DNA from: JANWHF01 sp036276235
Lineage (GTDB): Bacteria; Planctomycetota; Phycisphaerae; Tepidisphaerales; Tepidisphaeraceae
NCBI GenBank assembly: GCA_036276235.1
Contig: DATBDZ010000027.1
Coordinates: forward strand, 1-5,008
Length of the DNA stretch: 5,008 nucleotides
Direction of reading: 5' to 3'
In this document: positions 1 through 4,903 of the stretch, one piece after another
How the letters are laid out: every line of letters starts with the position of its first letter
Numbering within the stretch: position 1 is the stretch's first letter
Translations under genes and position numbers: made by a program
Notes under the pieces: model-generated
Told to the model about the DNA's origin: nothing
The model's input: the letters and a program-made list of their open reading frames with translations, nothing else
The model's database searches: none

Positions 1-2
1 CC

Positions 3-128
3 GCGTCGCTGGCATCGCAGATCAAGGCGTGGAACGAAGCGCGCAACAAGGAGGCATCGAAGGTGAATTGGCAATTCACCACCGCAGACGCGAGAATAAA
101 GCTGCGCCATCTCTATCCACAGTTTTGA
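3..128 (+). CDS. IS630-family transposase, C-terminal fragment (5' end outside window)
   Basis: An open frame enters from the left edge and stops with TGA at 126-128, giving 41 residues. The fragment contains AWNEARNKEASKVNWQFTT, then ADARIKLRHLYPQF at the end. This layout (AWxxxRN, then a basic stretch, WxFT, ADARxKLxxLYP) is the usual C-terminus of IS630/Tc1-mariner-type DDE transposases, which cut and paste DNA at TA targets. The catalytic acidic residues lie upstream and cannot be checked, so whether the element is intact is unknown. It converges on the DUF1501 gene. I could not recognise the element's right terminal inverted repeat in the roughly 100 bp that follow. The family call rests on motif recognition of a short tail and is fairly secure. 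Confidence 0.8.
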   Translation, partial: ASLASQIKAWNEARNKEASKVNWQFTTADARIKLRHLYPQF

Positions 129-141
129 ACTGGATGGCGTA

Positions 142-202
142 GTAGGGTGGGTGTACTCGCCCACCATCTCACGCCCATGGTGGGCGAGTACACCCACCCT
201 AC
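142..202. repeat. Perfect 26-bp inverted repeat, REP-like hairpin between convergent genes
   Basis: The left arm (142-167) and right arm (177-202) are exact reverse complements over 26 bp, separated by a 9-nt loop (168-176). The arms begin GTAGGGTGGG and end CCCACCCTAC. No T-tract follows the stem on either strand, so it does not look like a standard intrinsic terminator, although so stable a stem could still stop or protect the converging transcripts. From memory, palindromes with GTAGGGTGGG-type arms recur between genes in many environmental bacteria, so a dispersed REP/MITE-like unit is the best guess. It could also belong to the end of the adjacent insertion sequence. Confidence 0.85.
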
Positions 203-226
203 AGAATGCGGGCGACGGAATAAATC

Positions 227-1615
227 TCACGCCAGGATATCTCTGACCACATTCCCCGAAACATCCGTCAACCGAAAATCCCGCCCCGCATGGCGGAAGG
301 TGAGCCGGGTGTGATCGAAGCCGAGCAGATGCAGGATCGTGGCGTGGAAGTCATGGACGTGAACGGGATTCTCAATCGGCTTGTCGCCGTAGTCGTCGCT
401 GCGGCCGTAGGCGATGCCAGTCTTCACACCCGCGCCGGCGAGCCAGCTTGTGTAGCAGGATGTGTGATGGCTGCGGCCTGTCGGGCCATCAGTGGTTGGC
501 GTGCGGCCGAACTCTGTTGTCCAGACGACCAGCGTATCCTCGAGCATGCCGCGGCTTTTTAGGTCGCGCAGCAAACCCGCGATTGGCTTATCGACGTTTT
601 TGGCGAGCGGTCCGTGCGCCGCCATGTCGGCGTGGCTGTCCCAGTTGTTGGAGGAGCCGGTGTCGATGAGTTCGATGAATCGCACGCCGCGCTCGGCGAG
701 GCGGCGGGCGATCAGGCATTGCCAGGCGAAGCCTTTGGTGCTCCCGCGCGGCAGGCCATACAGATCGAGCGTCGCGTCCGTCTCGTGCGTGAGATCGAGC
801 ACCTCGGGCATTTCCGCTTGCATGCCGAAGGCGGTCTCGAAGCTTTTGATGCGCGCCGCCAGCGCGGGGTTGTAGGCGTGCGTTTGCTGGTGCTTGCGGT
901 TGAACTTCGCCAGCAGATCAAGCTCCATCTCCTGCACGCGCGGGGAGATCGAGCGCGGCTGAAGATCAGGGATCGGCTCCGCGCCCGCGAGCACTCGCGT
1001 GCCTTGATGACACCCGGGCAGAAAATCGCTCGACCAGACCTGGCTCCCCGCGTACGGAAGATACGGCGCCAGCACGACAAACGACGGCAAATTTTGGTTG
1101 ATCGTCCCCAGGCCGTAGCTCACCCACGAGCCGATCGACGGCCGCGCGAAGGTGACGCTGCCGGTATGAATGCCGAGCGTCGCCTGGAAGTGATCGTTGT
1201 GGTCCCCATACATCGAGCGGATGAGGCACAGATCATCAACGCACTCGCGCACGTTGGGGAAGAGATCGGATACTTCGATGCCGCTCTTGCCGCCGCGCTT
1301 GAATTCCCAGAACGGCCGCAAATAAGGCCGCGCGCCCGGCCGATTGGAAGAAAGCTTGCCGCCGTCGGCGAATAGCTTGGCCTTCGGATCAAACGTATCC
1401 AGATGCGAAACCCCGCCGGACATATACATGAAGATGACGCGCTTGGCCTTGCCGGCAAAATGCGGCGCCCGCGGCGCGAGCGGATTGATGTCGGCAGAAT
1501 CGCCCCGCGCTTCATCGCTGAGCAGGCTCTGCAAGATCCCCGGAAGCAGGATCGAGCCGGCTGCTAAAGAGCGCAGCATTCCGCGGCGAGTGGGGTTGGG
1601 AAGGTACGAACGCAT
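227..1615 (-). CDS. DUF1501 domain protein, Tat-exported, sulfatase/alkaline-phosphatase-like fold
   Basis: From ATG at 1615 this is 462 residues, a usual length for DUF1501. Residues 1-35 form an export leader: TRRGML (9-14) is a twin-arginine-like motif followed by a hydrophobic stretch (AAGSILLPGILQSLL). Family hallmarks follow: KRVIFMYMSGGVSHLDTFDPK (about 58-78), SMYGDHNDHFQATLGIHTG (134-152), NWDSHADM (324-331), EFGRTP (368-373), GRSHHTSCYTSWLAGAG (380-396), VHVHDFHATILHLLG (418-432) and HAGRDFRLTDV near the end. The many His/Asp residues suggest metal binding as in the alkaline phosphatase superfamily, but no substrate is established for the family. DUF1501 genes usually sit beside a DUF1549/DUF1553 (PSD1) partner; none is here. 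The start is uncertain: ATG at 1678 adds 21 residues and would overlap the upstream gene by 11 bp. Neither start has a convincing Shine-Dalgarno sequence. I chose 1615 because it gives a compact Tat n-region. Confidence 0.93.
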   Translation of the reverse strand: MRSYLPNPTRRGMLRSLAAGSILLPGILQSLLSDEARGDSADINPLAPRAPHFAGKAKRVIFMYMSGGVSHLDTFDPKAKLFADGGKLSSNRPGARPYLRPFWEFKRGGKSGIEVSDLFPNVRECVDDLCLIRSMYGDHNDHFQATLGIHTGSVTFARPSIGSWVSYGLGTINQNLPSFVVLAPYLPYAGSQVWSSDFLPGCHQGTRVLAGAEPIPDLQPRSISPRVQEMELDLLAKFNRKHQQTHAYNPALAARIKSFETAFGMQAEMPEVLDLTHETDATLDLYGLPRGSTKGFAWQCLIARRLAERGVRFIELIDTGSSNNWDSHADMAAHGPLAKNVDKPIAGLLRDLKSRGMLEDTLVVWTTEFGRTPTTDGPTGRSHHTSCYTSWLAGAGVKTGIAYGRSDDYGDKPIENPVHVHDFHATILHLLGFDHTRLTFRHAGRDFRLTDVSGNVVRDILA

Positions 1616-1667
1616 TCCATTGAAAGTACGCTTGAGGGGCTGGGCGTGTTGTAGTTTCTTCCCCTGA

Positions 1668-2180
1668 CTACGATTCATCGGCCCGCTCGGCCTTCGGCGG
1701 ATCTTCGCGTTGCAGCCAAAGTAAGCTTTCCAGCTCCTTAACAACCCGCAAATCCTTCTCTCTTCCGACTGCTCGTTTGACGTCCATCAAAACATGCGCA
1801 TTGAGAACGCGGCACGCAAATCCGCTTAAATTCATCGAAGTTGAATTTCGCAGGACATCGTCAAATGATCCGAAAAGCGGTAGTTCGCCCAGGAAGTCAA
1901 TCACGCCCAGATCACAGGTGACATAGAGATTCTTAACGTGTTCGAACGCAGCAGGATCCTCCGACAGGCGCAAGCGATCTGGTCGCATGCGATGCTTGGG
2001 GTTAAGGCCGTCCAATGCCTTCAGAATCTTTGCGACAGTTTCGGGATTAAAATGGACGCAGACATCCACGTCGTTGGTGACGATTGATCCGCCGTGAACG
2101 ATGGCCGCCATCCCTCCGATCAGGACAAATTCGACGCCGCTATCGTTGAGTCTCTTCAAGAGACGCATCATGTCGTCCAT
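1668..2180 (-). CDS. Nucleotidyltransferase-fold protein (minimal, DUF6036/MNT-like)
   Basis: A 170-residue protein with the nucleotidyltransferase core: a short N-terminal helix, then FVLIGGMAAIVHG (18-30) with the GG turn, then TNDVDV (35-40) carrying the metal-binding DxD pair (D37, D39). A likely third acidic residue is in CDLGVID (89-95), and a helical C-terminal part holds DVKRAVGREKDLRVVKEL (123-140), matching the conserved K/R...KD segment of this group. Such proteins may transfer AMP or another nucleotide to a protein or RNA; the substrate here is unknown. I chose ATG at 2180 because AGGGG lies 9 nt upstream and the protein then begins directly at the conserved helix; a longer reading to 2234 adds a low-similarity tail lying over the upstream gene. 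The gene overlaps the 71-residue gene by 41 bp, implying translational coupling. It ends 52 bp before the preferred DUF1501 start. Confidence 0.85.
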   Translation of the reverse strand: MDDMMRLLKRLNDSGVEFVLIGGMAAIVHGGSIVTNDVDVCVHFNPETVAKILKALDGLNPKHRMRPDRLRLSEDPAAFEHVKNLYVTCDLGVIDFLGELPLFGSFDDVLRNSTSMNLSGFACRVLNAHVLMDVKRAVGREKDLRVVKELESLLWLQREDPPKAERADES

Positions 2181-2355
2181 AATATTCGGCCCCTGCCTTG
2201 CGAAGTGCTCTGACAAGCGCCAACGCGGAGGCATGCCGCCGCCAACGCTCGGCTGGAGTCAGAGTGAGATTGAGGCGCAGCAGATCCAGATCGACATCGC
2301 CGGTGGAATCTGTCTCGGGAAACTCAATGTCGGATTGGCGCGGCTGGCCGTCCAT
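2140..2355 (-). CDS. Small hypothetical partner of the nucleotidyltransferase (71 aa)
   Basis: A 71-residue acidic-then-basic protein. The N-terminus is short and probably disordered (residues 1-20), followed by VDLDLLRLNLTLTPAERWRRH (21-41) and the helix ASALALVRALRKAG. The LTPAERWRRHxxAL core resembles, from memory, small unannotated proteins encoded just before nucleotidyltransferases in many environmental bacteria. No function is established. ATG at 2355 is the only ATG, GTG or TTG start I find in frame before the conserved core. It has no well-placed ribosome-binding site: AAGGGG is 13 nt away and overlaps the promoter region. Its 3' end overlaps the next gene by 41 bp. It could be an antitoxin, an adaptor or a modification target of the nucleotidyltransferase; these are inferences from gene order. 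It does not look like a HEPN protein, because it is too short and lacks an RxxxxH motif in a long helical bundle. Confidence 0.72.
   Translation of the reverse strand: MDGQPRQSDIEFPETDSTGDVDLDLLRLNLTLTPAERWRRHASALALVRALRKAGAEYYGRHDASLEETQR
2190..2194 (-). promoter_or_regulatory. Ribosome-binding site deciding the start of the 1668-2180 gene
   Basis: On the minus strand AGGGG lies 9 nt before ATG 2180, inside the end of the upstream 71-residue gene. It supports the shorter start over the longer frame beginning at 2234. Confidence 0.6.
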
Positions 2356-2362
2356 TGGTTGA

Positions 2363-2391
2363 ATTATACCCCTTGGATCGGCAACGTGTAA
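2363..2391 (-). promoter_or_regulatory. Candidate sigma-70-type promoter of the 71 aa / nucleotidyltransferase module
   Basis: A perfect TATAAT lies at 2368-2363 on the minus strand. A poor -35 match (TTACAC, 2391-2386) sits 17 nt upstream. With the usual 6-8 nt from the -10 box to the start point, transcription would begin within a base or two of ATG 2355, giving a leaderless mRNA. The gap between stop 2427 and ATG 2355 holds no clear terminator, so read-through from the upstream module is also possible. Confidence 0.5.
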
Positions 2392-2426
2392 TTAGCTCAA
2401 ACAGGTCATATTTCATACCATCGGCC

Positions 2427-3380
2427 TTAGATGACATGAGCGGCCAAATCTGATTCTTGGCCCGAGAAGCAGGCTAACAGGTATCGGACGGATGAGCTGA
2501 TTGCTCTGTCCGTTTTCGACCCCGACTCACGTAGTTTTTCGGCTGCCTCGCGCTTCAGCGATTTCGTTACCGCGCTCTGCTCGTCAAATCCTCTTTGCCG
2601 GGCCTTGGCCAGGTCGCGAAGAAGTCGAATGCCGATCTCAAAGACGGTCCACCAGTTCACCAGGACGATTTTCGAGGACTTGATGTGGAGCAGTTGCTGA
2701 AACGGTTCGATTGCAGTGAGACGGCAGTATCCGCTTTCGAGAGTTACAACGTCGGCTGCTTGCCATCGGTCAGCGGCATCAGCAAGACTTCGATAGGCAT
2801 GTCCCGACCAGGCTTGTATCTCGCGGAGCCTTGCGCCATGGGGATTTGCCAAAAGATAGACGAGAAGAAAATGCCTTATGTCATGGCCGAGCAAGTCTCG
2901 TGCTTCGAGAAGAAGCGTTGCCGATCCTTTTCGCAGGCGACCTAATCGAGCCGGCTCGCGGCGTTGGCGCGACTGCTTCTCTCCGATCCGATGAGAGAAT
3001 TCCACTACCTCGGCCGGCGAACTCAATCCATGCAAGGGCTCTGAAGGCAAGACAAAGTCAGGTTCTGCCTTGCCGATGCGTTTATCAAGAGCTTGCCAGA
3101 GGAGCGTACGAGGCTCGCGGCGATTGCGCTCCTTGAGTATGCGCTGGCGCACCAGATAGTGCGGGTTGATGCGAAGCCATTCCACCACAGCTTCACTTAA
3201 TCGGGGTTCGGTCGGCAAGAATTCCAGAGAACACCAAATCAGCGCTTCCGGGTCAATGACCTCAGCTTCTTCTGAAGTAGTTCGCTCTGAAAAAGGTGCT
3301 CCCAGCGTGGCCCACTGACCGTAGAGGAGATCAAGGAGGTGCTTCCGAAAAGATTGTTCAAACGTATCCTGCGAGGTCAT
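2427..3380 (-). CDS. Hypothetical protein with predicted winged-helix domain, partner of DUF6036 nucleotidyltransferase
   Basis: A 317-residue protein that I cannot assign to a named family. Residues 42-82 (DPEALIWCSLEFLPTEPRL, then SEAVVEWLRINPHYLVRQRIL) form a helical block. Residues 130-155 are very basic (KQSRQRREPARLGRLRKG). Residues 165-222 read like a winged helix: DIRHFLLVYLLANP, RLREIQAWSGHAYRSL, ADRWQAADVVTLE, then a short strand pair SGYCRLT. The C-terminal helices (240-310) are again Lys/Arg-rich. This suggests DNA or RNA binding, possibly an antitoxin-like repressor comparable in role to AbiEi, but gene order is the reverse of AbiE and no homology is claimed. ATG at 3380 overlaps the nucleotidyltransferase gene by 23 bp and has AAAGG 10 nt upstream. 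A longer frame to 3458 adds 26 residues of unconvincing sequence. Confidence 0.75.
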   Translation of the reverse strand: MTSQDTFEQSFRKHLLDLLYGQWATLGAPFSERTTSEEAEVIDPEALIWCSLEFLPTEPRLSEAVVEWLRINPHYLVRQRILKERNRREPRTLLWQALDKRIGKAEPDFVLPSEPLHGLSSPAEVVEFSHRIGEKQSRQRREPARLGRLRKGSATLLLEARDLLGHDIRHFLLVYLLANPHGARLREIQAWSGHAYRSLADAADRWQAADVVTLESGYCRLTAIEPFQQLLHIKSSKIVLVNWWTVFEIGIRLLRDLAKARQRGFDEQSAVTKSLKREAAEKLRESGSKTDRAISSSVRYLLACFSGQESDLAAHVI

Positions 3381-3975
3381 CGTAGCCCAGCCTTTCGAGC
3401 ACGTTCTGAATCTCCGGCCGCTTCTCCTCGAAGTTGCTGAGCGTGCGGACCCAATCAAGGGCTGTGTCTAACTCATCAAAGGATCCCTTCAACAGCCTCA
3501 AATCATCAAAGTGAATTTCCTGCCGGCTGCTGAACCCATCAGCGGCAGCGTAAAGTTTCAGAGCAATCAGGTCGGTGCGGTCGAGTAAGTGAAGGGTCAG
3601 CAAGCCCGCCTTGCCAAACTTCATCGAGTGCAAGCGCGACGCATATCCTTTCGGCAGTCCCTGCTTCGCGAGATGCTTGGGTCCAAGATTCACCCAGTGT
3701 TCGCCGAAGCCCTCAAGTTCGGGGTGGCTATTTGCGACACGGCGGATGCATGACCGCACATTTTCAGGGAAGTCCTCGATGCACGTGACTTCCAGCAGCC
3801 GTTGGTCCCACTGTCCCAGAACATCAACATCGCGCGTGGTGCGGTCGTGCAGGTGCTGTAAGGCCATTGCGGCGCCTCCACAGACCAGCAGTTCAGTCGG
3901 ACCAATGCCCTCAAACTGGAACCAATCTGCAAGCTCGGTCAGCAGGGCTTTGACGTTGTCGGGCGACATTGGCAT
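3358..3975 (-). CDS. DUF6036-type nucleotidyltransferase
   Basis: A 205-residue protein with a nucleotidyltransferase core: TELLVCGGAAMALQHLHDR (27-45) gives the GG turn and following helix, and TRDVDVL (47-53) gives the DxD metal-binding pair. Downstream, LLDRTDLIALKLYAAADG (130-147) and the acidic HFDDLRLL (155-162) match the conserved Lys helix and Asp of DUF6036-like proteins, where R/K..D..DL follows. The expected activity is nucleotide transfer to an unknown target; relatives occur as the catalytic half of toxin-antitoxin-like pairs. This gene is first in its module and overlaps the winged-helix-like gene by 23 bp. The start is a cluster of TTG 3978, ATG 3975 and ATG 3969, none with a clear Shine-Dalgarno sequence; ATG 3975 is chosen. 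A -10-like TAGAAT lies 9 nt upstream, so the mRNA may be nearly leaderless. Confidence 0.85.
   Translation of the reverse strand: MPMSPDNVKALLTELADWFQFEGIGPTELLVCGGAAMALQHLHDRTTRDVDVLGQWDQRLLEVTCIEDFPENVRSCIRRVANSHPELEGFGEHWVNLGPKHLAKQGLPKGYASRLHSMKFGKAGLLTLHLLDRTDLIALKLYAAADGFSSRQEIHFDDLRLLKGSFDELDTALDWVRTLSNFEEKRPEIQNVLERLGYDDLAGYV
3391..3395 (-). promoter_or_regulatory. Ribosome-binding site deciding the start of the 2427-3380 gene
   Basis: AAAGG on the minus strand lies 10 nt before ATG 3380, inside the end of the nucleotidyltransferase gene. It supports a 23-bp overlap and translational coupling rather than the longer frame to 3458. Confidence 0.45.
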
Positions 3976-3984
3976 CAATGGACC

Positions 3985-3990
3985 ATTCTA
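3985..3990 (-). promoter_or_regulatory. Candidate -10 box of the DUF6036 module
   Basis: TAGAAT on the minus strand (5 of 6 to TATAAT) is preceded by GGG, as is the TATAAT of the second module, and ends 9 nt before ATG 3975. No good -35 box is seen 16-18 nt upstream, so an activator or a different sigma factor would be needed. Weak on its own; strengthened by the parallel with the other module. Confidence 0.3.
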
Positions 3991-4051
3991 CCCTATCCAT
4001 CGGGCGTTTCGAGGTATGTGTTCTAAAAAATGGATCGTATTCCTCACATAG

Positions 4052-4070
4052 ATGGAGGAATGTCCTCCAT
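4052..4070. promoter_or_regulatory. Inverted repeat, 8-bp arms with 3-nt centre (possible operator or hairpin)
   Basis: ATGGAGGA (4052-4059) and TCCTCCAT (4063-4070) are perfect reverse complements around a 3-nt centre. It lies about 77 bp upstream of the DUF6036 start, between the methyltransferase stop and the module, and directly abuts the 14-bp palindrome at 4071-4084. The symmetric, compact form suits a dimeric repressor. As RNA it could fold, but T6 on the minus strand (4024-4029) is over 20 nt beyond the stem, so it is a poor terminator. Confidence 0.6.
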
Positions 4071-4084
4071 ATTTACGCGTAAAT
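4071..4084. promoter_or_regulatory. Perfect 14-bp palindrome around ACGCGT
   Basis: ATTTACGCGTAAAT reads identically on both strands with no centre gap. It lies directly next to the 19-bp inverted repeat at 4052-4070 and 17 bp after the methyltransferase stop in the direction of transcription. Two different dyads side by side upstream of a putative toxin-antitoxin-like operon suggest a regulatory region; the binding protein is unknown. Confidence 0.6.
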
Positions 4085-4101
4085 GCTTGACAATAAGAGG
4101 G

Positions 4102-4854
4102 TTAACTCCTCGGCGGCTTGCGGGCTTGCACCAGCCGCGTTGCCAGCCAGGGGCCGCTCCACCACATTCGCCATCCCAAGGCCTGCCGCGTGACATCGGC
4201 CATGCCGATCTTCGCCAGCGTCATTTGATATTCGCGCGTCGCCCAAAGATCGGCAATCAGCAGCCGCCCGCCCGGACGCAAAACGCGTACGGCTTCCTTC
4301 ATGACGCGCTGGCGCTCCTCCGCGCTTTTGACGTTATGAACGGCGACATTGGAGACAACCAGATCAAAGCTATTTTCTGCAAAGGGCAGCCGTGTCATAT
4401 CTGCTGTGCAGAGCTGAACGCGATTAGCGACGCCTTCGGCGATCGCGTTTTGCCGCGCGGCATCGACCGAGTTCCCCGACTGATGCTGGCGGTTCCAGAT
4501 GTCGATCCCGATGGCGCGGCCGCTGGTCAGGTGCTGGGCGGCGAGCAGCAGAATCGCGCCACGGCCGCAGCCCAGGTCGAGGATTCGCTCGTCGCCGCGA
4601 AGATGCAAATCCTCCAAGAGTCGGGTCCAGATGACAAACTTCCCTCGTCGCGAGGCATAGAGCCCGCACAGAGCGCTCAGCAGCACCGCGGCGCCGCCGA
4701 TGAAGGGACCGACCGATCGAGAAAGAATGCCGCTGACGATGTTGCCGGCGAGCAAGATGCCGATGACAGGAAAAAGGTATGGCGCATCCAAGCCATAAGC
4801 GCCTTTGCGTGCGGCGGGATGATGTCTATCTGCAACCGGCATTCGCGTTCGCAT
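4102..4854 (-). CDS. Membrane-anchored class I SAM-dependent methyltransferase
   Basis: A 250-residue protein from ATG 4854. Two hydrophobic segments at about 25-44 (PYLFPVIGILLAGNIVSGIL) and 49-67 (VGPFIGGAAVLLSALCGLY) suggest a membrane hairpin placing the catalytic domain in the cytoplasm. The Rossmann methyltransferase motifs follow: motif I ILDLGCGRG (91-99) for SAM binding, the acidic end of strand 2 in GIDIW (116-120), TADMTRLPF (150-158), FDLVVSNVAVHNV (163-175) and VLRPGGRLLIADL (191-203). The C-terminus (GWRMWWSGPWLATRLVQA) is typical of a widespread group of Methyltransf_11-type proteins; the substrate is unknown. Starts GTG 4866, ATG 4854 and ATG 4842 are all possible; 4854 has GGGG 6 nt upstream. 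The gene begins 49 bp after the stop of the upstream partial gene on the same strand and may be cotranscribed with it. Confidence 0.9.
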   Translation of the reverse strand: MRTRMPVADRHHPAARKGAYGLDAPYLFPVIGILLAGNIVSGILSRSVGPFIGGAAVLLSALCGLYASRRGKFVIWTRLLEDLHLRGDERILDLGCGRGAILLLAAQHLTSGRAIGIDIWNRQHQSGNSVDAARQNAIAEGVANRVQLCTADMTRLPFAENSFDLVVSNVAVHNVKSAEERQRVMKEAVRVLRPGGRLLIADLWATREYQMTLAKIGMADVTRQALGWRMWWSGPWLATRLVQARKPPRS

Positions 4855-4903
4855 TCTCCGCCCCACCGATTACTGCTCTTTGAAAAAGTAATGTAACTAC
4901 AAT

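Noticed and set aside
614..1375. Long plus-strand open frame (253 codons) inside the DUF1501 gene
   Set aside because: Arg/Ala-rich antisense shadow of a strongly supported DUF1501 gene with no family motifs.
1640..1668. AGGGGAAG, a strong Shine-Dalgarno-like sequence just before the stop of the 1668-2180 gene region on the minus strand
   Set aside because: No ATG, GTG or TTG start lies at a usable distance downstream of it; the DUF1501 starts at 1678 and 1615 are misplaced relative to it.
3611..4051. Plus-strand open frame of 146 codons opposite the DUF6036 gene
   Set aside because: Antisense to a nucleotidyltransferase with intact motifs; the translation is Ser/Arg/Pro-rich with no domain.
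4024..4052. Possible intrinsic terminator of the methyltransferase transcript (hairpin plus T6)
   Set aside because: The T6 run lies more than 20 nt beyond the stable stem, so it does not fit the required stem-then-T-tract layout.
4087..4092. Perfect TTGACA -35 box on the plus strand
   Set aside because: No -10-like hexamer lies 16-18 nt downstream (the bases are GC-rich), and no plus-strand gene follows it.
4869..4892. 6-bp inverted repeat (ATTACT/AGTAAT) with a 12-nt loop before the methyltransferase
   Set aside because: Short AT-rich arms are expected by chance and no regulatory context supports them.
4030..4896. Long plus-strand open frame (288 codons) opposite the methyltransferase
   Set aside because: It is antisense to a gene with clear SAM-methyltransferase motifs, and its translation is low-complexity with no recognisable domain; it follows from the codon use of the real gene.
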